Assembly: GCF_014069575.1 (NCBI RefSeq)
Contig: NZ_CP059675.1
Coordinates: 682,001-746,000, forward strand
Direction: 5' to 3'
From: Schaalia sp. JY-X169
Lineage (GTDB): Bacteria; Actinomycetota; Actinomycetes; Actinomycetales; Actinomycetaceae
Length of the DNA stretch: 64,000 bases
The notes under the pieces were generated by a model. That model made no database searches, had not been told where the DNA came from, and worked only from the letters and a program-made list of their open reading frames with translations. Below are positions 7,889 through 17,500 of the stretch, piece by piece. Numbering within the stretch: the first letter of the stretch is position 1; the number at the start of each line of letters is the position of its first letter. The position numbers were made by a program, and so were the translations under genes.

Positions 7889-9967
7889 GTGACGACATTG
7901 CGCTCACCAGAAGAGCTCTTGGATGCGCTTGACCCCCAGCAACGTGAGGCGGCACTCCAGGTGTCTGGCCCGCTCTGCGTGCGCGCGGGGGCCGGTACGG
8001 GGAAGACCCGTGCAATCACCTACCGAATTGCCTACGGAAGTGCTGTTGGCGCGGTTGATCCCAACACTGTTCTCGCAGTTACATTCACTGCGAAGGCCGC
8101 AGCAGAAATGTCCTCGAGGTTGCGGGCTCTGGGTGCTGGGAGAGCTCAAGCGATGACTTTCCACGGTGCAGCACTCAAGCAGTTGGCATACTTTTGGCCC
8201 CGCGTCAGCGGCGGACCACTTCCAAACCTGATGCCGCACAAAGCTTCCGTGGTGGCGGCTGCCGCAAGCAGGGTAGGGATTCGTGCTGACAAGCTTGTGG
8301 TTCGCGACCTCGCCGCTGAACTCGAGTGGGCCAAGGTGTCGATGGTGACGCCTGACGGCTATGCGGACTTCGCAAAGGCAAACCTACGAACCCCGCCCGC
8401 AGACCTGACTGTAGATGACTTTCCGCGTCTCTATGAGGCCTACGAACAGGCTAAAGCAGATCGTAACGCCATTGATTTCGAGGACGTGTTGCTGTTGCAG
8501 TGTGGACTCTTGGAGGAACGTGAAGACGTTGCGCGGGCAGTCCACTCACGCTATCGAAGCTTCGTGGTTGATGAGTACCAAGACGTTTCCCCCGTGCAGC
8601 AACACTTGCTTGACCTGTGGAGAGGGGAGAGGACAGACCTGTGCGTCGTCGGTGATGTCGCACAGACCATTTACTCATTCACGGGCGCCAGCTCCAAATA
8701 CCTTGAGGAGTTCCCGAAGCGTATGAGGGGTGCCAGAGTGATTGAGCTGGTCCGTGACTATCGTTCTACCCCCCAGGTTGTCGCACTAGCAAACCAAGTC
8801 GTCGCCTCCGCGAAGGGGATGGATGGTCGTGCAACTACCCTTGGGCTGCCCGGCGCGGTTCGCCTGCAGGCACAACGGCCCATGGGGCCCGCGGTCTCCT
8901 TCGAACGCTATGATCACGACGTTGCAGAGGCGCGGGGCATCGCTCAGAGCATCAAGGAGCTTCACCAATCGGGAGTTCCACTTTCGGATATTGCGGTCCT
9001 CTACAGGGTCAATGCGCAGTCTGAGGCATTTGAGGAAGCCCTTGCAGATGTCGGTCTCGCCTTCCAAGTCAAGGGTGGAGCACGGTTCTTTGATCGTGAG
9101 GAAGTGAAGAGGGCCGTGCTGCTTCTGCGTCAACAAGCACGGGTGCGCGCCCTCGCCGGACAGGAAACTGAGTCTCTTCCTGACATGGTCGCCGAAGTGG
9201 TTGGGACACTGGGCTGGCAACCGACACCGCCCACCAGTGCCGGGGCTGTGCGGGAACGATGGGCCAACCTGGATGCCCTGTTAGACATGGCGCGCCGCAA
9301 TCCGCAGCAGACGCCAGAACAGTTCGTCTCTGAGCTGGAAGAGCGTGCCGCCGCGAAAGCGTCGCCGACGGTTGAGGGTGTGGTCCTCTCAACGCTTCAT
9401 GCTGCAAAAGGTTTGGAGTGGGACGCGGTTTTCCTCGCAGGGCTTTCGGAGGGGCTGATGCCGATTTCAATGGCGGACACGCCCGGCGGAATCGAAGAAG
9501 AGAGGCGGCTCCTTTACGTCGGTGTTACCAGGGCGCGGATCCACTTGAGCCTTAGCTACTCGCAGGCTCGATCTGCAGATCGCAAAGGTAAACGCACGGT
9601 GAGCCGTTTCTTGACCAAGATGTGGCCCAGGGAAGAAACGGCCCGTGGAAGGTGGACTGCGTCTAAACCCGGCAACAAACTGAACACACGCACAAAGTCC
9701 GGCGATATAAATGCCCAGTTCTTAGCAGAGGCAGATCAGAGTACAAGGGAGTTGTTTGAGAGTTTGCGCCAGTGGCGACTTGGCGTGACACGTGAGAGCG
9801 GTAAGCCGGCATTTACGGTTGTTGCGGATGCCACTCTCAGAGACGTGGCAACAGCGAAACCAAGGACGCTCCGCCAGTTGGGGGCATTGCGCGGAATCGG
9901 GGCTGTGAAGCTTGAAGCATACGGAACCCCGATCCTTCGCATCGTGAAGGATTACCTCCCCGGGTAG
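7889..9967 (+). CDS. uvrD2: UvrD2-like SF1A DNA helicase with C-terminal HRDC domain
   Basis: ATP-driven 3'-5' DNA helicase of the UvrD/Rep/PcrA group, used in repair. From the chosen start, Walker A (AGAGTGKT) is at residues 33-40, motif II is VDEYQDVSPVQ, and motifs LDPQQREA, YRSTPQVV, TLHAAKGLEW and RLLYVGVTRA follow in order. The last 75 residues form an HRDC domain (RELFESLRQW to LRGIGAVKLEAYG). Mycobacterial UvrD2 carries a tetracysteine motif between helicase and HRDC; no cysteines are present there in this protein. GTG 7889 has GAGGAAG 8 bases upstream; a GTG at 7853 overlapping the nudC stop is the alternative. Confidence 0.9.
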   Translation: MTTLRSPEELLDALDPQQREAALQVSGPLCVRAGAGTGKTRAITYRIAYGSAVGAVDPNTVLAVTFTAKAAAEMSSRLRALGAGRAQAMTFHGAALKQLAYFWPRVSGGPLPNLMPHKASVVAAAASRVGIRADKLVVRDLAAELEWAKVSMVTPDGYADFAKANLRTPPADLTVDDFPRLYEAYEQAKADRNAIDFEDVLLLQCGLLEEREDVARAVHSRYRSFVVDEYQDVSPVQQHLLDLWRGERTDLCVVGDVAQTIYSFTGASSKYLEEFPKRMRGARVIELVRDYRSTPQVVALANQVVASAKGMDGRATTLGLPGAVRLQAQRPMGPAVSFERYDHDVAEARGIAQSIKELHQSGVPLSDIAVLYRVNAQSEAFEEALADVGLAFQVKGGARFFDREEVKRAVLLLRQQARVRALAGQETESLPDMVAEVVGTLGWQPTPPTSAGAVRERWANLDALLDMARRNPQQTPEQFVSELEERAAAKASPTVEGVVLSTLHAAKGLEWDAVFLAGLSEGLMPISMADTPGGIEEERRLLYVGVTRARIHLSLSYSQARSADRKGKRTVSRFLTKMWPREETARGRWTASKPGNKLNTRTKSGDINAQFLAEADQSTRELFESLRQWRLGVTRESGKPAFTVVADATLRDVATAKPRTLRQLGALRGIGAVKLEAYGTPILRIVKDYLPG

Positions 9968-9969
9968 TA

Positions 9970-10968
9970 TCAGGCGACCTGAGCCACCCCTTGACTGATC
10001 GGTCCCCGTCTGCACGAACAACCCCTGTGTGGGTACCATTCCCGAACCTCTACGCCGCTGGGGCCTACAGTCAATGAGTGCGACACCCCTCCCAGCCCGG
10101 CCGGACCAGATGCACCAATGGGTGTGGCCCCGGTTGCTGCAGCATGAATCAGCGTCACCGCTAACCCGGCTGCGGTCATACAAAGATGGTCAGCGGTAAT
10201 TGGCTGGGGTGCAGTTGCGAGAGCTAGGGACGACTTAGCCCACAGCGGGAATGAGTCCTGAATGCTCAAGTCTGCGCACAGTGCGCAACCAGTTACGCCG
10301 GGAACCATGAGGGGACCGACTTGCACTTCCCGGTCACGTTGGACAATTGGCAGGTGGGGAGTGTCGCTGGACAGGAGCCGACCCAGGGTCCCATGGTCCC
10401 AAACACTGCTGCTGCACACTATTGCAAGATCAGGCAGAGTAAGTCCCGTTATTCGCAGTCCGGGGTAGCGTTCGCGAAGGTGCCGAGACAACACGGTCTG
10501 TTTTGTTCGCCCCAGCTGTTTCTCCGTGAACGCGGGTGGCATAACGCGGTCAACAGCGCGGCGGTCGCGCAACTCCAGCTCGCGAACTCCCTCTTCAGCG
10601 AGGAGCGCAGCAACGCGGGCACCAACCCTGTCGAGCCCGGAAACACGTACTCGCAGTTCACCCAGAGGGTTTGCCCCGTCCTCTAACAGTCCGACGGCGT
10701 CCAACATGACCAGCATTTCCTTCTGGCGGGGCGTCAGCGAACTGGTGTCGTGTGCTGGGCGCGAGACACGGTCTGGAGCCCGATGTGTGAGAGCAGATGT
10801 TTGGGTTCCAGGTGGGACTGCAGTCTCTATTCTGGACAGACTCTTGATCCATGCAGACTCTGCAGGTGAGAGAGCAGAGAAGACCACGGTCCTTGGTGGA
10901 GCAGACCCCACCTGAAGCTTTCCCGGTTCGATTTCGCCAACAAATGTGTGAGGGCGCAGAAGCCTCAT
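9970..10968 (-). CDS. Orphan E1/ThiF-like protein (TOMM leader-binding type)
   Basis: A 332-residue protein resembling the actinobacterial family named as cyclodehydratase-like or TOMM precursor leader-binding protein. The middle holds a degenerate Rossmann nucleotide loop (RVRVSGLDRVGARVAALL) in place of GxGxxG, followed by a QLGRTK segment like the E1 arginine region. The second half has VGPLMVPGVTGCALCADL and a C-terminal GCSCRRG, together a CxxC plus CxC set that probably binds zinc. No precursor peptide, YcaO or dehydrogenase gene is near, so a RiPP pathway is not supported. It is convergent with uvrD2, with the stops 2 bases apart. Function unknown. Confidence 0.72.
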   Translation of the reverse strand: MRLLRPHTFVGEIEPGKLQVGSAPPRTVVFSALSPAESAWIKSLSRIETAVPPGTQTSALTHRAPDRVSRPAHDTSSLTPRQKEMLVMLDAVGLLEDGANPLGELRVRVSGLDRVGARVAALLAEEGVRELELRDRRAVDRVMPPAFTEKQLGRTKQTVLSRHLRERYPGLRITGLTLPDLAIVCSSSVWDHGTLGRLLSSDTPHLPIVQRDREVQVGPLMVPGVTGCALCADLSIQDSFPLWAKSSLALATAPQPITADHLCMTAAGLAVTLIHAAATGATPIGASGPAGLGGVSHSLTVGPSGVEVREWYPHRGCSCRRGPISQGVAQVA

Positions 10969-11094
10969 GGATGTACCGTCCTTGGTTTCACAGGTTCAGA
11001 AATGACTTTCTCAACTGTGTACCAATCGCAGCCTCCACGTGCATTGGATTTGAAACCTGTGGACAACCCTGCGGATAACAGAACTGGGGACGCT

Positions 11095-12546
11095 CTAGAG
11101 GTCCTCTGGCTCGGTGTCAGAACCGTCGCCCACCTCAGGGGCCGATCCGCGCATTTCTTTGGGCACGGATTCGTCAAAGCCCAGTGTTCCCGAAAGGAGC
11201 GCTGACAGTTGCTCATCCAAGTCGCTGAGCTCTGGGTCTGTTGGAAGATCCTCAAAAAACGTGTCGGGATTTGCGAGTTGAGCAGATGTTGGAACGCGGT
11301 CTGGGTGAGCCCAGACATCGTCGCGTGCTTCCGGCCCGCCTTCGTCCGTGAGTCTACGGAAAATGGTTGCTGCACTGCGCGTTTGGCGAGGGCGGAGCTC
11401 AAGGCCGACCAGCTGGTGAAGCAGGTGCTCTCCGGATGACCCGGTAACACGGCGCCGACGCATCATTTCCTGAAGTTGGGGTCCGTGGGGGAGGTAGGGG
11501 GCGATCGCGGCTGCGGTCGTGACCTCCACCCACCCTTCGATGAGTGCCACCAGCGTTTCGAGTCTTTGCTGTGCTTGCAGTTGTGACTCGGTGGGTTCTG
11601 CCGCGAAAATGCCCCCGCTCATGGCTACTTGCAGCGACTCTGGGTTCGAGGGATCAATCGACTGTGCAGCCTCGATGATTGCGTCTTGGTCAAGGGAAAT
11701 CTCCCTTGCATACCTTTCAATAGCAACTTGCAGGTCGTGCTTCAACCAGGGAACCGATGCAAAGAGCCGTGCATGCGCACACTCTCGGACTGCCGCAAAC
11801 TGGAGGACTTCCTGATATCCGATGTCAAGACCATCAGCGAATGCGGAGATATTGGTGGGGACGAGGGCGGTGACGTCACCCTCTGTGAGAGGAAGACCGG
11901 AGTCGGTGGTGCCAAGCGCTTCCTTTGCCATCTCGGTCAGGGCACTACCAATCTGCGAGGCAAATGCCATTGCGGCCATCTTTGGGAGCATCGAAGATAA
12001 AGATTGGGCCAGCCCCGCCATTTGGTCGTCGCGGTCTAAATCGCCTGCGCCCATTTGTGATGCCATAGCGTCGGCCATGGCGCGCGAAGCGTTCTCAGCA
12101 ACGGGATTGCAGATCTTCTTCCAGGCTGGCAGCGTCTGGTCAACCCACTCCACCTTGGTCCAAGCATCACGGGTGACACCTTTGACTGCAAAGCTGGTGA
12201 CTGGATCAAGCCACAGATCGGCGACCGTAAGTGCTTGTCGCACAGTTTGTGCCTGAGCGGCTGAAAGGCGGGGGTCGCCGGACTGGAAAACCTGCTGGCG
12301 TGACATTTCTTCAACCATGCGCCAGTTCACAGGGTCGGAGGAAGCGTTCATGAGGAAACGCATCTGACCCATGGCTTGAGAAATGGCCTGGGGAGAGTCC
12401 ATACCTGGTAGGGCACTTAGATCAAAGCCCTGAAGCCTCATCGCCTCAAGTGCGTCGCCTGCGGCCCCCGGGCCCAGCAGGGACTCCAAAAACGCTCTGA
12501 GTGGGTCGTCGCTATCTTCAGGACGGAAGTCTGGGTTCTGATCCAT
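11095..12546 (-). CDS. DUF2342 family zinc-dependent metalloprotease
   Basis: A 483-residue putative hydrolase of the DUF2342 (zincin-like) family, conserved next to uvrD2 in actinobacteria. The family active-site region is visible as AAVRECAHARLFASVPWL and, about 90 residues later, LIEGWVEVTT, where the glutamate is the expected second-helix ligand. The N-terminus is glycine- and acid-rich and the C-terminal 90 residues are acidic and low-complexity. Family substrates are unknown. It is divergent from the PDZ protease gene with about 85 bases between the starts. Confidence 0.82.
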   Translation of the reverse strand: MDQNPDFRPEDSDDPLRAFLESLLGPGAAGDALEAMRLQGFDLSALPGMDSPQAISQAMGQMRFLMNASSDPVNWRMVEEMSRQQVFQSGDPRLSAAQAQTVRQALTVADLWLDPVTSFAVKGVTRDAWTKVEWVDQTLPAWKKICNPVAENASRAMADAMASQMGAGDLDRDDQMAGLAQSLSSMLPKMAAMAFASQIGSALTEMAKEALGTTDSGLPLTEGDVTALVPTNISAFADGLDIGYQEVLQFAAVRECAHARLFASVPWLKHDLQVAIERYAREISLDQDAIIEAAQSIDPSNPESLQVAMSGGIFAAEPTESQLQAQQRLETLVALIEGWVEVTTAAAIAPYLPHGPQLQEMMRRRRVTGSSGEHLLHQLVGLELRPRQTRSAATIFRRLTDEGGPEARDDVWAHPDRVPTSAQLANPDTFFEDLPTDPELSDLDEQLSALLSGTLGFDESVPKEMRGSAPEVGDGSDTEPEDL

Positions 12547-12631
12547 AGGTCAAGTTTAGCTTTCCTCACGTTGTGAGCCTTACGCCTTCGGCCGAATGTC
12601 GCCGAGGTTGAATCAGTGCACAATAAACCCT

Positions 12632-13828
12632 ATGGAATCAGTGCACACCCCTTCAACAACGACCAGGCGCGACCGGTTGGTGACGCGTTGGACCAGGGTC
12701 CTTTTCGCTGTCTTAGTTGCGGCGGCTCTCGTCATGGCTGTTTCGTTGATACCGGTTGGTTACGTGATTCAAGATGCCGGCCCCACTGTGAATGTCTTGG
12801 GAAGTCAGGCTGACACTCCCGTTCTTGAGTTTTCACAGTCCGGTGACTACACAAAGCACGTGGTTCGTGAGAAGGTCCCTGACGAAGGGCAACTGCGAAT
12901 GGTCACCGTTTCCTCGCTGGGTGGTCCCGGTACCACCGTGCGCGTCGGCGACGTCGTGAGGGCATGGTTCAGTCCCAGCACTGCGGTGATTCCATACTCT
13001 GACCTTTACGCGCCTGAGACAACCGCCGAGGACGTTGCGGAGGCGGGTGCCGTGCAAATGGAGTCTTCACATTCGGCCTCAGCCATTGCTGCCATGGACT
13101 ACTTGGGTATTCCAATGGAGACCACCATGACGGTGGCTGGCACCGTTCCGGGTAGTGGAGCCGATGGGCAGTTGCTGGAGGGAGACGTACTCGTTTCGTT
13201 GCAGACCCCCGACGGGGTCGTGCATGAGGTGAACTCTCCGTCGGTCCCGTTTGTCCTCATGGAGAACACTCCCGCAAACTCAACGATCGGTGTGACTGTG
13301 CTTCGCGACGGGGAAATCCATAAAGTTGACATCGTCACCGCGGCCCCGCAGACATCGGAGGACGAGGGCGACAGATCTGATGGGGACGAGGACGGGGACG
13401 ACAGCGGTGACAATGCGCCTCAGGGATCCCGAATGGGGGTCTACCTTGGGGCCGATACAGAGATGCCCATCGACGTGTCAATACATCTTGAGCGAATCGG
13501 TGGTCCTTCGGCGGGGCTGGTCTTCGCCCTCGGCATCGTTGACCAGTTGACTCCCGGTGGGATCACCGGTGGAGAGTCCATTGCTGCCACGGGCGCGCTG
13601 GACTTCGTTGGCAACGTTGTGCCGATTGGTGGTGTGGTGCAGAAAATGTACGGTGCAAAACGGGATGGTTCGCAGTGGTTCCTGATCCCGGACGGTAACT
13701 GTGCGGAGGCGCAGGGGCGGGAGCCCAATGGCTTACGCGTCGTGCCGGTTGAGACCCTCAGCGAAGGTGTTGCTGCAGTTCAAGCTATTGCTGATGGCGA
13801 TGGGGACTCCCTGCCCACGTGCAGCTGA
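12632..13828 (+). CDS. PDZ domain, Lon-like (S16) membrane protease
   Basis: A 398-residue protein anchored by one N-terminal membrane helix (about residues 23-45), with a PDZ domain in the middle (GADGQLLEGDVLVSL) and a C-terminal S16 protease domain. The catalytic serine is in GGPSAGLVFALGI and the lysine in VVQKMYGAKRDG. It belongs to the YlbL/Rv3194c type of PDZ-Lon proteins. An unusual aspartate/glutamate/glycine-rich linker of about 20 residues separates PDZ and protease domains. ATG 12632 lies 7 bases after CACAAT (12619-12624) without a ribosome-binding site, so it may be leaderless. Confidence 0.88.
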   Translation: MESVHTPSTTTRRDRLVTRWTRVLFAVLVAAALVMAVSLIPVGYVIQDAGPTVNVLGSQADTPVLEFSQSGDYTKHVVREKVPDEGQLRMVTVSSLGGPGTTVRVGDVVRAWFSPSTAVIPYSDLYAPETTAEDVAEAGAVQMESSHSASAIAAMDYLGIPMETTMTVAGTVPGSGADGQLLEGDVLVSLQTPDGVVHEVNSPSVPFVLMENTPANSTIGVTVLRDGEIHKVDIVTAAPQTSEDEGDRSDGDEDGDDSGDNAPQGSRMGVYLGADTEMPIDVSIHLERIGGPSAGLVFALGIVDQLTPGGITGGESIAATGALDFVGNVVPIGGVVQKMYGAKRDGSQWFLIPDGNCAEAQGREPNGLRVVPVETLSEGVAAVQAIADGDGDSLPTCS

Positions 13829-13842
13829 TGGCTACGGCGCGG

Positions 13843-14463
13843 TTATGCGTCCTGAACGTCGGGGTTGAAACCCATCCGCAGTGCCTCAACCAAGGCGGGC
13901 ACTAGGTTTTCACCCTTACCAACCCGCTCGGTATCATCGAACGTGCGGGCTCGCACAGCGCACCATGAATCGCCCTCGCGTGTGATTCCGATTGTGAGTC
14001 GCACGTCAGTCCGGGCCGGGTGATTGCTAATGAAATCGAGGGCTTCCTGCGGGTCGTCGGGAGCCTCGTCCTCGACCGAGGGGGGAACGATAATTCGTTC
14101 AACGGTGAGTGCCGAACCGAAAACAGACTCCGGCCACGCCAACTTGGGAAGAACTTCTTCCAGCTCATCGTTGGGTATAGAGTCTTGGAGAATGGCTGAA
14201 AGGTGCGCCGCTGTGCCGTCCCAGGCTTCTCTAAGGCTCGCCAAGACGTCCTCGGGAACATCGTCGGTTGCGAGCAACTGTTTGGTTGGAACCAGGGCGT
14301 AGAGCGCCGGGGGTCGGTCCCATCCCAGGCTTGCCGCGCCGACCTCAATCTCTTCAGTTACCTTCCGCAGGGCCGCGGCACGTGGAGTGGGGAGGGACAT
14401 GGGGACCTGATCGAGGGTGTGCTGCGTGGGGTCCGCTTGTGGTGCTCCGTGGATTTCGCTCAT
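13843..14463 (-). CDS. PPA1309 family protein
   Basis: About 206 residues, matching the PPA1309 family found only in actinobacteria, always near the PDZ protease and UPF0182 genes. No catalytic motif can be seen; the core is an alpha/beta protein with ALYALVPTKQLL and the conserved C-terminal SWCAVRART and LVPALVEALRMG segments. I chose ATG 14463 because a TACTAT element (14471-14476, minus strand) lies 7 bases upstream and there is no ribosome-binding site, again suggesting a leaderless mRNA. Convergent with the PDZ gene (15 bases apart) and divergent from UPF0182. Confidence 0.78.
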   Translation of the reverse strand: MSEIHGAPQADPTQHTLDQVPMSLPTPRAAALRKVTEEIEVGAASLGWDRPPALYALVPTKQLLATDDVPEDVLASLREAWDGTAAHLSAILQDSIPNDELEEVLPKLAWPESVFGSALTVERIIVPPSVEDEAPDDPQEALDFISNHPARTDVRLTIGITREGDSWCAVRARTFDDTERVGKGENLVPALVEALRMGFNPDVQDA

Positions 14464-14568
14464 GGCGGCAATAGTAGCCGCTCGTCTTTGATGTCGGCGC
14501 TCAAGGGTAGAATGTCCCCAAATCATCAGTGGGTTCCGAGGAATGTGCGGGCCCCAGAGAGGACAGCG

Positions 14569-17500
14569 GTGACTTTCTTCCCGACAGCAACGCCGGAGCC
14601 ATCCCGAGAGCCTAAGAAGGAACCAGAGGGTCGGTCGGGCGAAGGTCCTACGACGAAGGCCGCTCTCCGCAGCCCTCTTGTGATCACTTTTGGCATCATT
14701 ATTCTTCTTGCCGTCATCATCTATGTTGCGTCACGCGTGTGGACAGAGGTTCTGTGGTTCGACCAGCTCAATGCAGCGAGGGTGCTGTGGACACGTTGGG
14801 GGGCAGCGGCGGTTCTGTTCTTGGTGACCTTCGCGGTCCAGTTCGCGGCGATCACTGCCGTTGTGACTTGGGCATACCGTACGCGACCCTCCCGTCTGGG
14901 CGGTCAGAGCGGGTCCACACTTCGTGAATACCAGAAGGCTTTGGAGCCTTTCCGCAAGGCCATTTTTTGGGGTCTTCCGGCGTTAATCGCACTAATGACT
15001 GCCGCCGGAATGGCGACGCAGTGGCAAACCTTCATGGTGTGGTTCAACCGCACGCCATTCGGGGTAACTGATCCTCAGTTCAACCTTGACATTGGCTTCT
15101 ATGTCTTCACGCTACCGATTCTTGACACTATTCTGAGTTTCTTGCTCAACACGGCTGTTGTGTCTCTCCTTGCCGTCATCATCATCGGCTACCTCTACGG
15201 AGGCATATCCTTCTCGCCTCGCTTTAAGATGATGTCCAGTGCCAGAATGCAGATCGGAATTCTCGGCGCGGTCCTCTCGCTGATAGTCGCATTGCGTTAC
15301 TGGGTGGGGATTTACTCCCTGGTATTGGGAACTGGTGACATCGTTGATGGGGCTCTCTATCGTGATGTTCACGCGGTTCTGCCGGCACAGATGATCCTTG
15401 CGGTAATCTCACTTCTGGTCGCCGTGCTCTTCCTTGTGGCAGCATTCCGCGGAACGTGGAAGTTGCCGGCGGTTGGTGTGGCCGTGACTGTTGTTTCCGC
15501 CCTCGTGGTTGGTGGCGCGTATCCCGCCCTCGTCCAACAGTTCCGGGTGACGCCAAACGCGCGACAGATGGAAACCCCATACATCCAGCGCAACATTGAC
15601 GCGACGCTGGCAGCATATGGACTGGACGAGGTCGAGTATCAGACATACGCAGCAAAGACGGATGTTTCTCCGGGGCAGCTGCGTGATGATGCAGAGGCGA
15701 CTTCGCAGATTCGTTTGCTTGACCCGATGATAATTTCGCCGACGGTTCGCCAGCTGCAGCAGTCACGCCCCTATTACACGTTTGATTCCAAGCTATCGGT
15801 TGATCGTTACACGATCGATGATGAGCGCCGCGACACGGTTATCGCTGTGCGCGACCTCAATCAGGGAGGCCTGCAAACCGAGCAGCAGACATGGGTCAAC
15901 CTTCACACTGTCTATACCCACGGGTACGGCGTGGTTGCCGCATATGGCAACACGGTTCGTGCCGACGGCACGCCGGCGTTCTGGGAATCTTCGATTCCGT
16001 CGGTTGGTGAGATGGGGGATTACGAACCCAGGGTCTACTTCTCACAGAACTCACCCGAGTACTCGATTGTCGGCGCACCTGAGGGAGCAGCTCCGCAAGA
16101 GTTGGACTATCCCGACGACAACGCACCATCCGGTCAGGTTCAGTCAACCTTTACGGGGGATGGCGGACCTTCGGTGGGTAACCCATGGAACAAGCTGCTC
16201 TACGCAATCAAGTTTGGCTCCACCGACATCTTCTTCTCCCAGCAGACCAACTCTGAGTCACAGATTCTTTACGAACGTGACCCACTTCAGCGAGTCTCAA
16301 AGGTTGCTCCGTACTTGACCCTTGAGAAGAAGGCTTACCCGGCAGTCGTTGACATGGATGAGGACGAGTCGACGCCCAAGCGCCTCGTGTGGATTGTTGA
16401 CGCATACACGACTTCGGCAAACTATCCCTACTCAGAGCGTGTTTCCCTGTCAGCGGCGACGACCGATTCGCGTACGGCAGATATGTCGTCGCTGCTCGTT
16501 TCAGACACTGTGAACTACATGCGCAACTCAGTGAAGGCAGTTGTTGATGCATACGACGGTTCGGTTCAACTGTTTACCTGGGATGATACTGACCCGATTC
16601 TAGAGTCCTGGAAGGGCGTCTACCCGGGCATGATTCAAGATATGTCTGAGGTTTCGGGCGATCTGATGTCGCACTTCCGCTACCCAGAGGACATGTTCAA
16701 GGTCCAGCGTTCATTGCTTGAGACGTACCACGTCACAGAGGCTGCTGAGTTCTACACCGGTGGTGACCGTTGGAGGCTTTCGGAAGATCCCACGGCCTCG
16801 ACCGCTGAAGGTTCAACCAGCAGCACAATGTTGCAGCCGCCCTACTACCTGACAATGCAGATGCCGGGTCAAGACAGTGCAGAATTCTCGTTGACCTCGG
16901 TCTATGTTCCAGCAGGTGGTGGTGAATCTAGACGTGCCGCGATGGCCGGCTTCCTAGCGGTCGATTCTGAGACGGGCGACACTCCGGGTGAGGTGCGCGA
17001 TGGGTATGGGAAGTTGCGGCTCATGGCGCTGCCGTCCTCGACCACGGTTCCAGGACCAGGTCAGGTACAGAACAACTTCAACACCGACCAGCAGGTGGCG
17101 ACTCAGTTGAACCTGCTGAGTCAGCAGGGATCTTCGGTCATCCGGGGTAATCTGCTGACACTTCCAGTCGGTGGTGGCTTGCTCTACGTGCAGCCCGTCT
17201 ATGTTCAGTCGACAGGATCGACCTCGTATCCGGTTCTGCGCTATGTACTCACTTCATTTGGTGACCAGGTGGGCTTCGCTAGGACACTGAACGAAGCGCT
17301 AGACCAAACCTTCGGGGGCGACGCTCAAGCAGTGACCGGGGACGAGGACGTGGCGCCAACAACGCCCGACGGTGACGAAGGGGAGGCGCCTCTCGAAGGC
17401 GATGAAGCATTGAACGCCGCGATCATGAGTGCTCGGGATGCCATGGTGGCTGCCGATGAGGCGATGAAGGCGGGTAACTGGGCAGCGTACGGGAAGGCTC

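Noticed and set aside
9970-10968. A RiPP (TOMM) biosynthetic cluster
   Set aside because: Only the E1-like protein is present; no YcaO, dehydrogenase, precursor peptide or transporter is nearby, and neighbours are housekeeping genes.
10968-11095. Small gene such as whiB7 in the gap between the E1-like gene and the DUF2342 gene
   Set aside because: No frame with the four WhiB cysteines is seen; the gap holds only near-DnaA-box sequences such as TGTGGACAA.
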